DNA of 64,000 bases from a virus: positions 1-64,000 of the IMG/VR virus record IMGVR_UViG_3300045996_002337. One strand, written 5' to 3'. The position numbers and the translations under genes were made by a program. Of this stretch, positions 29,838 to 38,403 are shown one piece after another. The notes beneath the pieces were generated by a model that worked only from the letters and a program-made list of their open reading frames with translations, ran no database searches and was not told where the DNA came from. How positions within the stretch are numbered: the first letter of the stretch is position 1; every line of letters starts with the position of its first letter.

Positions 29838-29845
29838 TATTTATC
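29838..29845 (-). promoter_or_regulatory. T4-type late promoter octamer
   Basis: GATAAATA on the minus strand, 36 bases before the 55-residue gene. Confidence 0.65.
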
Positions 29846-29875
29846 GCCCACCGGGTGTGACTTCTAGCGGTTTTC

Positions 29876-30517
29876 TCAGCTTTTCGCTGTTACCCACTTC
29901 GATTCTTTGTCGGCGTCTTTTCCATAGCCGCTATAATCATCGCGAACGGTGACCTTGACGGTCCAACCACGAATGTCAGCATTTTTGAGCAGCTGCGCAA
30001 GAGTTCTTGCCGCCATCTTCTTTTGCTCGGGACTGTAGGTTTCTTGAGTTACCCAAAAGACTGTCTTGTCAGATACGCTGACGTCCCATTGTTTGTAGCG
30101 CGCTTCGTGATCGAGGTACCGTTCAGCGCCTCGAAGGGCGGCTTCGACTTCCTTCTCGCTAACACGTTTCGCTTCTACCGCGGGGCGACGCACAGCTTCA
30201 GGGCTCTTAGAAGGCTCTTCTTTCTTTTTGCCTGGAAATTGAATGACATCGCCTTCAGCAAGCTCATCATCAGCTACGAAATCCGACGCATTGGTGAAAA
30301 GTGTCAGGCGATCACCGGCGCTGTATGCACCCCAGAGACCATTCTTGATCTTTGTAAGTTTCCAACCGTCTGGAAGACCAAGCATCTTTGCGAGCTCTGC
30401 AATTTCTTTCGTGTATTCGAAATTGAGAAGATCGCCAAAACCACCCTGCTTACGATCAGAGAAGTGTGTATCGACTGCTGCTTCACGCAGGCCGACAAGC
30501 TCTTTTAGAATTGACAT
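29876..30517 (-). CDS. Putative internal head protein
   Basis: A 213-residue protein with leader MSILKELVGLRE followed by Ala, like MSILKELLSE at 41562. Encoded between gp21 and the small core protein, i.e. inside the head module. Residues about 40-95 (LGLPDGWKLTKIKNGLWGAY, AEGDVIQFPG) are beta-rich. A charged linker follows and then an alpha/beta C-terminal domain (VEAALRGAERYLDHEARYKQ). No known function. Confidence 0.75.
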   Translation of the reverse strand: MSILKELVGLREAAVDTHFSDRKQGGFGDLLNFEYTKEIAELAKMLGLPDGWKLTKIKNGLWGAYSAGDRLTLFTNASDFVADDELAEGDVIQFPGKKKEEPSKSPEAVRRPAVEAKRVSEKEVEAALRGAERYLDHEARYKQWDVSVSDKTVFWVTQETYSPEQKKMAARTLAQLLKNADIRGWTVKVTVRDDYSGYGKDADKESKWVTAKS

Positions 30518-30522
30518 TTTCT

Positions 30523-31137
30523 TTACTTACCTTTGCGAAGCGCTTCAAGGAATGCAGACATTTCTTTCTTAAAGAATGCCTGCGCTTTTGGATCGTGGAC
30601 CATTGCTTCAGCAAGCGTCATGACCTTCTTGGAACCCATTGCTTCAGCGATGACGTCAGGGTAAGCGTCAGGTGCCGAAGGCTGGGAAACGATGTCGACT
30701 GTTACGAACGAGAAGTCGGCAACTTGGCCAGACTCATTCACGTTACCCGTACCACGCGACGAGACGCCGAGGCGAACGCCACCCTCAATCAGGCCTTTGG
30801 CGATGTTACCAGAAGGGGTGTTGAGCAGCTTCATCTTGCCGACGGCGTTGTTGCCGTCCATGCGGCACTCAGTGATAGCGTGCGAGACGTTCGCAAGGTT
30901 GATCGAGAGAACATCAGGGTGATTCAGTTCACCGAGAATGTAGTGGCCTTCCTTGATGCGCTTAGCAGCTTCATCAACGGCGCGAGAAATTTCCTCGAGG
31001 GGGTAAACACGGCCGTTACCGTTCTTAAGGGCGGCCTGCATCATGATACCGTTGAGGTACAGTTGACCTCCAACGTTCTGTTCAGTGAGGCGCGCAGCAG
31101 TTGGATTCAGGTGTTCGGAGAGAAGTTGTTGCTTCAT
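30523..31137 (-). CDS. gp21: Prohead protease (T4 gp21 family)
   Basis: The 204-residue maturation protease (T4 gp21 is 212). LYLNGIMMQAALKNGNGRVY followed by P, then GHYILGELNHPDVLSIN (catalytic His73), then VRLGVSSRGTG (catalytic Ser126/127), then DIVSQPSAPDAYPD match gp21. It cuts after (L/I)xE and should process gp23, gp22 and the leader-bearing internal proteins listed here. Its own start, MKQQLLSE, also contains such a site, consistent with self-activation. Confidence 0.95.
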   Translation of the reverse strand: MKQQLLSEHLNPTAARLTEQNVGGQLYLNGIMMQAALKNGNGRVYPLEEISRAVDEAAKRIKEGHYILGELNHPDVLSINLANVSHAITECRMDGNNAVGKMKLLNTPSGNIAKGLIEGGVRLGVSSRGTGNVNESGQVADFSFVTVDIVSQPSAPDAYPDVIAEAMGSKKVMTLAEAMVHDPKAQAFFKKEMSAFLEALRKGK

Positions 31138-31167
31138 ATAATCCTTTTAGTGTGAGGCGTGACCTCT

Positions 31168-31175
31168 TATTTATG
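31168..31175 (-). promoter_or_regulatory. T4-type late promoter octamer before gp21
   Basis: CATAAATA on the minus strand, 31 bases before gp21 and directly after the portal stop codon. Confidence 0.7.
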
Positions 31176-32828
31176 TTAAGCGGCCTCTTCAGGCGGCGTT
31201 TCTTCAGCTGGTGGCTCAGCTGGTGCTGCTCCGCCACCTCCTCCAAAGAAACCAGTAGCGGTGCCATCCACGTCCTCACCGCCTCCAGCATCGCCAAGAT
31301 CACCCGATGCCTCAGCAGCACCAGCTTCAACCGTGATCCCCTCACGGTTGTCATACACTGCAGGGTCATAAATCTGCTGCAGTGGCGAGACGGTCTGTCC
31401 ATCAGTAATGCCACGCTCTTCCTTGAGCATTGCTTCGTTCATCTGGATCTCGTCATCGGTCAGACCGAGGTAGCGCTTGTGCATGAAGCGGCGAGCCAGC
31501 GTCTTATCCTGCGAGATGTTGTTGTACACACCAACAAGGTCAGCGTCAAGAGCAGCTTGGCGGTAAAGAGCGAAGTTAGCTGGATCTGGAAGCTTGATCT
31601 TGAAGATTTCGTCGTCGATACGAATACCGACGACCTTCAGGTAGACCTTAAATTCCTGGTCGAAGACCTCGTCAAGTCGGTCTTGAAGACGGCGAATGAA
31701 TTGAGCAAAACGCAATTCTTCAATGTACGCGATACCAACCTTGCCATCATTGTACTGGGCGCCCGCGCCATCAGTGCCTGACATGTACGATGTTGGGATG
31801 CGAAGCCCACGTGAAATCTTGTCTTGGAAAACCTTAATCAGCCCCGTTCCAAAATCCTCTGTGCCACCAGGCAGGGTCTCTACGCGTGAACCGCGTCCCG
31901 CGGCCGTTACCGGGAAGAACATATCCTCTTGAATTGAGGCGGCGTCAATTTGCCCATCCACTACATCCTTACCACCACCCTGGCCAGGTACCCGCTTCTG
32001 ACGCATTTCATTCTTGATCGACTCAAGGTACTGCTTCACCCGCTGCGGTGGCATGTTACCAACGTCAACGTAGAAAACGCGTCGCTCAGGGGCACGAACA
32101 ATACGATAGATCAGAACGGCATCCTCAAGCATTGTGAGCTGGCGGTGCACTCGAAGTACAGGACGGAGGATTGATTGCCCAAATGGAGCTGAATCACCCA
32201 TGTCATCAGACAGCGTGAAGTGAATCATCGCAGAAGCTGGAACAATTTCAAACTGTTCGTTCTTCAATCCATATTGAACGTTCGCGCTCGGCTTCTTGAT
32301 CCGATAGGAAAGAATTCCACCAAGCTCGTCAATCTCCACGCCATAGACATTTGAAGGATCAATGTAGACCCACTTCTTGGTGTCTGAGAGCTTGCGAAAG
32401 AAGCAGTCACCGTACTTGATCAAGCACCGGGCGATAGAGAATACGCGGCGCTGAAAGTCCTGCGTGTTGGACCACATGCGCACGGCTTGTCGAATTGTCA
32501 CGGCGGTGCTGTCGCTGACGTCTTCGTTGTCTTCTTTTTGATAGACAATTTCAAAAGGCAGGTCCGTCTTTTCATCCTTGCCAGACATTTCCTCAGCAAT
32601 AATGTCAAGCGAACGCGCGATGTCAATGTCCGCGTCCATCGCGTCGTATTGCTTGTAGCCGGCGGTGCGTCCAGGAGCCCCACGTAGGACCTGCGAGTAC
32701 CACTTCACCGTCGTCATTGACGAGACGTCTGTAGTTCTTGGATCGTACGCGTCAGTTGTGACCGTTGTGTAGAGCTGTTTTCTGCTTGCTGGAGTAATGA
32801 TTCTCCAGTAATTCTGTAGTTGCGACAA
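31176..32828 (-). CDS. gp20: Portal vertex protein (T4 gp20 family)
   Basis: The 550-residue portal subunit (T4 gp20 is 524), the ring through which DNA enters and leaves. Typical blocks are DADIDIARSLDIIAEEMSGK, ARCLIKYGDCFFRKL, YIDPSNVYGVEIDE, VYRI-type APERRVFYVDVGNMPPQRVK, and QDKISRGLRIPTSYMSGTDG. It starts at TTG (MSQLQNYWRI) with GGAG 8 bases upstream. It ends with a Glu/Pro-rich tail. Confidence 0.95.
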   Translation of the reverse strand: MSQLQNYWRIITPASRKQLYTTVTTDAYDPRTTDVSSMTTVKWYSQVLRGAPGRTAGYKQYDAMDADIDIARSLDIIAEEMSGKDEKTDLPFEIVYQKEDNEDVSDSTAVTIRQAVRMWSNTQDFQRRVFSIARCLIKYGDCFFRKLSDTKKWVYIDPSNVYGVEIDELGGILSYRIKKPSANVQYGLKNEQFEIVPASAMIHFTLSDDMGDSAPFGQSILRPVLRVHRQLTMLEDAVLIYRIVRAPERRVFYVDVGNMPPQRVKQYLESIKNEMRQKRVPGQGGGKDVVDGQIDAASIQEDMFFPVTAAGRGSRVETLPGGTEDFGTGLIKVFQDKISRGLRIPTSYMSGTDGAGAQYNDGKVGIAYIEELRFAQFIRRLQDRLDEVFDQEFKVYLKVVGIRIDDEIFKIKLPDPANFALYRQAALDADLVGVYNNISQDKTLARRFMHKRYLGLTDDEIQMNEAMLKEERGITDGQTVSPLQQIYDPAVYDNREGITVEAGAAEASGDLGDAGGGEDVDGTATGFFGGGGGAAPAEPPAEETPPEEAA

Positions 32829-32841
32829 AGGTAGTCTCCAG

Positions 32842-35622
32842 TTAACTGCGCTTGATCACGCGGTCGATCATCGTATCCGTGCTGCTAAAGACTGGACGGC
32901 CAGTGGCTCGGAGCATTGCTTCGGCGAAAGAAGCTTGTGCTTGCTCAGCGCTCAGGTTCTCACGAAGCAGGTTAATGATTGTTGCGAATTGCGCGGTCAA
33001 GGTATCGGTCACGGTAGCTGAGGTGCTTTCTGAAGCAGCTCCTGCCGGTCCCGTGTTGGTTGTTGGTTCTGCGGGTGTATTTACTGTAGGCGGGGTGACA
33101 GACGGGCGCGCGGTTTGACCAGGGGTGCCAATTGTTGCAGCTGTGCCCACGAGCGTTGACGTCAGGTTCTTAGTTGAGGTCAGAACACCAGCGGCCGTGT
33201 CAACCGCCTTGGATGTTTCTGCCACGGCCGCCGTTGACTTCTTCGCCGCAGCCGCCTGCTCATCTAACTTCTTGTTGTTCTTTTCACCGATGCTTGAAAT
33301 GGTTGCGGACTGGTCCTCTGAAAGTTGGTCAAGAACCTTGAATGAGTTGTCAGAGGCTTCTCTGAAGTAGCTTGAAACCTTATTCTCTTTGCCAAATGTA
33401 ACAGCTTCGGCAATACCCGCCAGGGCAGCAAAGAAGCCACCGCGCATGAGGGTGGCAAAGCGGTCCCATGCATTTTCCAAACCAAGACCATCACCACCGA
33501 AGAACTTAATTGCGCTGTCAACCAGACCAAAGATGCCGCCAAAGATGCCGTTCACCGCTGCGAAGACCGTGTTGCCGATTCGCTCAAGCCATCCACCACC
33601 ATCCGCGTTAAACGCAGCTGCGATGTTTCCGGTGAATGCCTCCCCAATCGAATCGATAAAGAACGAAGCGATGTTACCGATTGCAGGGATAAACTTTAGC
33701 AGGCGGCCGAAAGAACCACCGAGCTTGCCAAGAACACCACCCACTTCGCTGGCAGTGTTTACTGCCATGCCAAGCCAACTTTTCACAACCTTGAAAGCAT
33801 TCATGATTGTTGCGCCGACAGCTTTTAGGTTGTCAGCGATGTGAAAAGCAGAGACTTTGACATTAGAGACTCCAGCAATAAGACTTTGCCAGCCACCACG
33901 AAGGGTTGCCCAAAGTGCTTGGATGTCCTTAATCACGCCGGTTCCAGGTCCGACCTTAAATGGCTTGCTGATAACGTCAAAGATCTTTCCCACGCCACCC
34001 TTCACCGTATCAACGGTGGTGCTAACGAAGCGCTTGATGACACCGGGTCCCTCAGCAGCTGCGCTAACGCCACGCGCGCCACCACCCACTTTTCCGAGCA
34101 CTCGCCCAATTGCGTAGCCAAGACCGACGCTAAATGCTGCAGAGCCAACTGCACCTGCTAGGGCGGAGGCGATTGGGTTTTCTTTCAGCCCCTGCGCAAA
34201 TGCTAGAAGCTGTCCTGTACCCTTCACGAGATCAGATGCGCCTTTGGCGAAGTCTCGGTTTTGAACCTCACCAGATTGTGAGGTGAGCGCCACATTACCA
34301 GACGCCTGCAGGAAGCGGCCAACACCCGCGGAATTCAAACGTTCCTGCAGTTGCTCAGCGACGAACTCCTGCTGGACGTTGCCAGAGTTCATCATTGTTT
34401 CAATTTGCGCCTGTAGACGACCGCCAATCTGAGTTGCGAGGGCCGCCTCTTCAGCGCTTAGGTTCTTCTTTCGAGAAAGTCGCGCCAAGGTTTCAGTTTG
34501 ACCGGCGTCCATCCCGGTGATTGCACCCGCCTGACGAATGGTTCCAGCCGATTGGAAGCGCTGCTGGGCAGTTAGTTTGCGTTGCTCGATGATCGCATCA
34601 CCAAGGGCTTTTGACGCCTCCTTCGTGGCGCCCATCTGCAGACCAAGGGCTCTAATCTGGGTGAGCTCACTAAACCGTGCCTGCCGCTCCGCTCCGTTCA
34701 GACCGAGGAGCTGGGATTGAACCTCTTGGTTGCTCGCAAGCTCGGCAACTAGTTCATCAAACCCGGCTGCTGTCATGAGGGTCGAGGAACGAAGCTTTTC
34801 AAAAACTCCGAGCTGAGAGCTCATGGCCTGACCAAGTTGCTCCTGAGGAACCCCCAAGGTAGTGGCTGAGTTTGCTAGAGTGGCAGCGAGTGAACTTGCC
34901 TGCTTCCCAAAGACGCCAAGACCTGCTAACTGGTCTGATGAGCTGCGCAGCGTGTTGTTGAATTCATCAAAGCTAGATGCACGCGCCACTGCAGGCCCAG
35001 CCTTGTCGAGCATCTCAGTGTAGTCTTGCAGGCTCATGCCTGCCCTGATGGCATCTACATAAAGGCCCGCGAGGGAGGAGGACGCGCTGATTCCACGGGA
35101 CTGAAGGGCAAAGAAGTCATCGACAACGTCAAGGACGACTCCTTTCAATTGAGAGAAGACGCCAACGACTGCTAAGCCGGCTGTAGAGACTGCACCAAGG
35201 GCGGCAACCGTGTTGCGCATCTCGCGTGGCGCATTGGCTCCGCCGAACATACCCGCAAGCATATCACGTGGGGTGCGAGGTGGAGGTGGCGGGGCAGCGT
35301 CAATCGGTTTTACCCCACCAACAACACGATTTGCCGACCGCATCGTCTTGTTCATAGCGACAAAATTGCTTCGTGTGGCTTGAACGGTCTTGTTCAAGCC
35401 ACTGAAGGACTTACCTAGGCGGTCTGCTTTGTCGCTCAAATCATCAAAGGCAACTCCTGTCGCCTTATATGTCTTTTGATTCGGGTCTTTTGCGTTGTTC
35501 GTTTGCTGGTTGCGACCACCGGGAACGCGTGGCGCCGCTCGACCACCAGCCGAACCGGTAGATGACGCTAAAAGCTTTTCAATTCGCTCTAGCGTTTTCA
35601 GTGTATCAATGTCGATTGCCAT
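32842..35622 (-). CDS. Tail tape measure protein
   Basis: A 926-residue protein. The first 130 residues are polar. A long helical body follows (200-480, e.g. LRSSSDQLAGLGVFGKQASS), then several hydrophobic segments (for example ALAGAVGSAAFSVGLGYAIG near 500 and FFAALAGIAEAVTF), and finally a Thr/Pro-rich linker with a short helical end. This is the usual layout of tape measures, which set tail length and enter the host membrane on infection. T4 gp29 is 590 residues, so a longer tail is expected. Confidence 0.85.
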   Translation of the reverse strand: MAIDIDTLKTLERIEKLLASSTGSAGGRAAPRVPGGRNQQTNNAKDPNQKTYKATGVAFDDLSDKADRLGKSFSGLNKTVQATRSNFVAMNKTMRSANRVVGGVKPIDAAPPPPPRTPRDMLAGMFGGANAPREMRNTVAALGAVSTAGLAVVGVFSQLKGVVLDVVDDFFALQSRGISASSSLAGLYVDAIRAGMSLQDYTEMLDKAGPAVARASSFDEFNNTLRSSSDQLAGLGVFGKQASSLAATLANSATTLGVPQEQLGQAMSSQLGVFEKLRSSTLMTAAGFDELVAELASNQEVQSQLLGLNGAERQARFSELTQIRALGLQMGATKEASKALGDAIIEQRKLTAQQRFQSAGTIRQAGAITGMDAGQTETLARLSRKKNLSAEEAALATQIGGRLQAQIETMMNSGNVQQEFVAEQLQERLNSAGVGRFLQASGNVALTSQSGEVQNRDFAKGASDLVKGTGQLLAFAQGLKENPIASALAGAVGSAAFSVGLGYAIGRVLGKVGGGARGVSAAAEGPGVIKRFVSTTVDTVKGGVGKIFDVISKPFKVGPGTGVIKDIQALWATLRGGWQSLIAGVSNVKVSAFHIADNLKAVGATIMNAFKVVKSWLGMAVNTASEVGGVLGKLGGSFGRLLKFIPAIGNIASFFIDSIGEAFTGNIAAAFNADGGGWLERIGNTVFAAVNGIFGGIFGLVDSAIKFFGGDGLGLENAWDRFATLMRGGFFAALAGIAEAVTFGKENKVSSYFREASDNSFKVLDQLSEDQSATISSIGEKNNKKLDEQAAAAKKSTAAVAETSKAVDTAAGVLTSTKNLTSTLVGTAATIGTPGQTARPSVTPPTVNTPAEPTTNTGPAGAASESTSATVTDTLTAQFATIINLLRENLSAEQAQASFAEAMLRATGRPVFSSTDTMIDRVIKRS

Positions 35623-35655
35623 CCTGAGGTGCCCCAGTGGTGCTTTTGGCTACCA

Positions 35656-35663
35656 CGTAAATA
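35656..35663 (+). promoter_or_regulatory. Late promoter octamer, plus strand
   Basis: CGTAAATA, 31 bases before the plus hub gene at 35694. It pairs back to back with the minus octamer at 35672-35679. Confidence 0.5.
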
Positions 35664-35671
35664 TGATTCTA

Positions 35672-35679
35672 TATTTATC
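35672..35679 (-). promoter_or_regulatory. T4-type late promoter octamer before the tape measure
   Basis: GATAAATA on the minus strand, 50 bases before the tape measure start. Confidence 0.6.
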
Positions 35680-35693
35680 ACAAAGGACAGCAT

Positions 35694-36536
35694 ATGGATA
35701 ACGCATCAAACCCGCTCCTTGCCAAGATTAAACTCCCAGGTCGCACGTTTCAACTTCCTTCCCGCGGAGCTCTCTACAAAAATGGTGAGCTTGCTGCGCA
35801 GGATGGTGAAATTCATGTGCACCCAATGTCGGCCTTGGCGGAAATTTCACTAAAGAACCCCGATCAATTGTTCAACGGCAAGGCGCTTAATCAAGTTTTC
35901 AGTGAGTGCATCCCAGAAATTAAGAAGCCAACTGAGCTTTACGGGCGGGACATTGACGCCATCATGTACTACCTTCGCCTGGTAACGTATGGCCCGGAAT
36001 TTGAGGTGAATGTTGCGCACGACTGCAAGGAGTCTGAGCTTAAGGACCTAGAAGGCAACACAGTCGTGGATCCAAAGAACGGTCAAGTTCGCCACAAGAC
36101 GCACTCGTACCTGATTAACCTTGAAGAGTTGATTCAGAAGATGCGCTACCTAGATCCAACCGTGGCAGAGGAGCAGTTCCAAACCACGCTGCCAAATGGT
36201 CAGGTTGTAAAGGTTCATCCTGTGAAGTTTGACCACATGATCAAGCTCTTCCAAATGAACTCAGGTAAGGATGAGTTCACTGAGGCTGATGTAAAACGTA
36301 ATGTGGTGTTCAACCTGGTTTCACTCATTGATTCGGTTGACGGAGAGACGGATAAAAAGAACATCGAGGAATGGGTCTCTGCGATCACGTCGCCGTACCA
36401 AAATAGAATCACTGAAACTATCGAGCGCACAAACGAATGGGGACCAGAGCAAACCGTCTCTCTCAAGTGCAGGGACTGTGGTGCGCCAATGGCTGTTGAA
36501 CTTCCACTGAACCCAATCTCTTTTTTCACAGAATGA
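35694..36536 (+). CDS. Baseplate hub assembly protein (tentative gp26-like)
   Basis: A 280-residue protein. IKLPGRTFQLPSRGALYKNG opens it, then IHVHPMSALAEISLKNPDQL, then RDIDAIMYYLRLVTYGPEFE, and it ends in a zinc-ribbon-like LKCRDCGAPMAVELPLNPIS with one visible CxxC plus DCKE earlier. Similar LPSRG..Y proteins with C-terminal CxxC are annotated as baseplate hub subunits in T4-like phages. It lies opposite the tape measure, as expected for a hub or tail-assembly factor. Confidence 0.6.
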   Translation: MDNASNPLLAKIKLPGRTFQLPSRGALYKNGELAAQDGEIHVHPMSALAEISLKNPDQLFNGKALNQVFSECIPEIKKPTELYGRDIDAIMYYLRLVTYGPEFEVNVAHDCKESELKDLEGNTVVDPKNGQVRHKTHSYLINLEELIQKMRYLDPTVAEEQFQTTLPNGQVVKVHPVKFDHMIKLFQMNSGKDEFTEADVKRNVVFNLVSLIDSVDGETDKKNIEEWVSAITSPYQNRITETIERTNEWGPEQTVSLKCRDCGAPMAVELPLNPISFFTE

Positions 36537-36757
36537 TCATGACAGGCGATGGGAGCAGAATCGCCGACATGATCAACACTCTGGCTCTTGACACCCGTAA
36601 TCTGCTCAAGGCCGCCTTCGAGATTTCTTATTTTTCTCGAGGTGCTTGGCCTTACGACTTGGTTCTTCAAATGTCTCCATTAGAGCGGGACCTGGCTGTT
36701 GAGTTCATCAACAAACGGCTAGAAGCTGCAGCCAAGTCGGCTTTCCCTGTCTTCTAA
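36533..36757 (+). CDS. Small hub or tail assembly factor
   Basis: A 74-residue helical protein. ISYFSRGAWPYDLVLQMSPL followed by ERDLAVEFINKRLE is a pattern seen in small tail assembly chaperones. ATGA overlap with the hub gene. It may be a gp51-like assembly catalyst; not certain. Confidence 0.6.
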   Translation: MIMTGDGSRIADMINTLALDTRNLLKAAFEISYFSRGAWPYDLVLQMSPLERDLAVEFINKRLEAAAKSAFPVF

Positions 36758-36762
36758 AACGA

Positions 36763-36792
36763 AAAAGGGTTCCTCACGGAACCCTTTTCTTA
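36763..36792. terminator. Bidirectional terminator
   Basis: An 11-bp stem AAAAGGGTTCC / GGAACCCTTTT with TCAC loop and T-rich flanks on both strands. It ends the plus hub genes and the minus polymerase-like operon. Confidence 0.85.
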
Positions 36793-36804
36793 TTTGACAA
36801 CTAA

Positions 36805-36813
36805 TGCTATAAT
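36805..36813 (+). promoter_or_regulatory. Extended -10 promoter pointing into minus genes
   Basis: TGCTATAAT within TTGACAACTAATGCTATAAT. The 17-base core CAACTAATGCTATAATT is the same as at 12860-12876. There is no convincing plus gene downstream, so it may make an antisense or small RNA. Confidence 0.5.
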
Positions 36814-36827
36814 TGTCGCGCGCTGTG

Positions 36828-36935
36828 TTAGATTAGCCCTTGGCTTTGCGCAATGTACACCAGCGTAACCACAACTCCGATGAAGCAGAGCAACGCGATA
36901 AAGACCCACCTGGCAACGATATCTTTTGGTTTCAT
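36828..36935 (-). CDS. Small membrane protein (35 aa)
   Basis: A 35-residue protein starting MKPKDIVARWVFIALLCF, with a single span (residues about 11-28) and the tail YIAQSQGLI. It is coupled by ATGA to the polymerase-like gene. Positively charged N-terminus suggests the C-terminus faces outward. Function unknown. Confidence 0.65.
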   Translation of the reverse strand: MKPKDIVARWVFIALLCFIGVVVTLVYIAQSQGLI

Positions 36936-38173
36936 GACAGCCTTATGTTCAAACTCTTGACGAGTGATGGGATATCACGAAGGTATTCACTTGGGATCCC
37001 ATCAATCCCATCGTGCACCATGATTCCATGCCGGCCAACCGCTTCCCAGATCAGGTAACGCGCCTCTCGTTCCCATTGAAAGTAGCTCGAGAAGACCTTC
37101 TTTTGGTTCAGCCGTGTTGGTTTGAAGCCCATCTCCATGGTGCACACCACCTTTCGAGCCTGAATGTACTGCTTCGAGATCTTTGAGAGCCGAGCACCGA
37201 TTCTGGCAAGGTTGGATGGCGTGATGTTCTGCGTCTTCTCAATGATGATGTCACGCGTCACGGAGTAGCTTGCGCCTCCTACCATGATGGCGGGTGAAAT
37301 TCGCGAGCCGTTAGCCAAGCTCATGCAGATCTTTTTGACGATCGCGATGTTCTCTTCATTGTGCTCTAGACCGAGAATGTCACAGCAGATCTCACGTCTC
37401 CATTCTGCCTTATCCTCCAGGGAGCGGAGTAGATCGGGGAAGAGGGTGTTCAGCAGAGCTGGGCTGTCTGCGTAGGCATCACGCACGTGCTCAATCAGGA
37501 ACTGTGTGTAGGCCGATTCAATGTCGATGCCAGCCCCAAATAGCGCTTCACGCAGCCAGGAAGGCCAGGTCTCAATTGCGACGACGGGCCAAGTTGACGT
37601 GTCTCTCAGTTGGAGCTTGCCAGACGGGGCAAAGTAGAAGTTGACCTCGTTCGATGGCATGTTCAACAACCACTCTACCGGTGCATGAAGATCCAATCGC
37701 CCTGACACCGCAAGCCGGGCCAAAATCTCATCCTTCTTCTCTTGTTGCACGTACACCTTCGACACCACCCCATCGGTTGGCAGAGGTGGCGGCACGTACA
37801 CGAGCTTGCGCTTTGCGATTGGTCCGAACACGTCATCAATTTCTAGACGGCGCGGAATGACGATGCTGATCTCGTGCTTGTCACGCAGATTGTAGCCTGT
37901 TTGAACGACTTGGAAGAAGTGATCGAACACCCGCTTGTAGTCGTACACCCAGTCACGAAGCGTCATGAGACGCATGGGGATCCGGCAGAACCCCAGCGGC
38001 TGACCCGATTTCACCGCGGCAGAATGAATCTTTGCCAAGTAGAGAATGAGGTCCTGCCGGTCCTGCATGAGGCGCGGATGGTTCCGTTCTGTGTGTGGAT
38101 AGAACCTGCCAACATGGAGAGGGTCAGAGTGGTGGAGCCGCTCAGGGCTCGACACTCTGTAGATTGTTGTCAT
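36932..38173 (-). CDS. Possible polymerase-palm protein, unknown
   Basis: A 413-residue protein with no recognised family. Three spaced motifs look like polymerase motifs A, B and C: GIDIESAYTQFL (Asp217, Tyr222); IVKKICMSLANGSRISP (Lys280, NG288-289); and FQWEREARYLIWEAV followed by GIMVHDGIDGIP (His387, Asp388). Order and spacing resemble family A or B DNA polymerases or single-subunit RNA polymerases, where D..S.Y, K...N.(Y)G and (H/T)D hold metals and substrate. Residues 1-200 have no match. A replicative or RNA-priming enzyme is inference only. Confidence 0.6.
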   Translation of the reverse strand: MTTIYRVSSPERLHHSDPLHVGRFYPHTERNHPRLMQDRQDLILYLAKIHSAAVKSGQPLGFCRIPMRLMTLRDWVYDYKRVFDHFFQVVQTGYNLRDKHEISIVIPRRLEIDDVFGPIAKRKLVYVPPPLPTDGVVSKVYVQQEKKDEILARLAVSGRLDLHAPVEWLLNMPSNEVNFYFAPSGKLQLRDTSTWPVVAIETWPSWLREALFGAGIDIESAYTQFLIEHVRDAYADSPALLNTLFPDLLRSLEDKAEWRREICCDILGLEHNEENIAIVKKICMSLANGSRISPAIMVGGASYSVTRDIIIEKTQNITPSNLARIGARLSKISKQYIQARKVVCTMEMGFKPTRLNQKKVFSSYFQWEREARYLIWEAVGRHGIMVHDGIDGIPSEYLRDIPSLVKSLNIRLS

Positions 38174-38367
38174 GGCTTGCCGACTTTGCCGCTGACGACG
38201 CCCTTCTTGATGGTTCGGTAGATGCCCTTGACTGAGTCAGGACGGTTGAGGATCGTTCCATCGGTGGTCATTTGCTCATCCTTGCTGATCTTTCGACCTG
38301 CTTCATCGAAGGTTGCGGCCAGGCCGATTGCGGCCCGACGAAGACGCTTTGCTTGCTTTCCGTTCAT
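38170..38367 (-). CDS. Small basic phage protein
   Basis: A 65-residue basic protein: MNGKQAKRLRRAAIGLAATF, then NRPDSVKGIYRTIKKG. Small proteins with K..KRLRR and a later N.P.S.rg.YR..K are widespread in phages, without known role. It shares an operon and an ATGA overlap with the polymerase-like gene, which hints at nucleic-acid binding. Confidence 0.7.
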   Translation of the reverse strand: MNGKQAKRLRRAAIGLAATFDEAGRKISKDEQMTTDGTILNRPDSVKGIYRTIKKGVVSGKVGKP

Positions 38368-38391
38368 ACAATGCTCCAGAGTTATTGAAGC

Positions 38392-38400
38392 ATTGTAACA
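38392..38400 (-). promoter_or_regulatory. Extended -10 promoter TGTTACAAT
   Basis: Minus strand, 25 bases before the small basic protein, with GGAG before the ATG. The same nonamer precedes gp55 at 46730-46738. Confidence 0.6.
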
Positions 38401-38403
38401 CGT

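Noticed and set aside
33076-33083. TATTTACT-type octamer within the tape measure gene
   Set aside because: It is inside a coding region with no gene start nearby; expected by chance.
36840-37058. Plus-strand frame after the 36805 promoter
   Set aside because: It starts with TTG, has no ribosome site and gives a low-complexity product antisense to the polymerase-like gene. A non-coding RNA is more likely, if anything.
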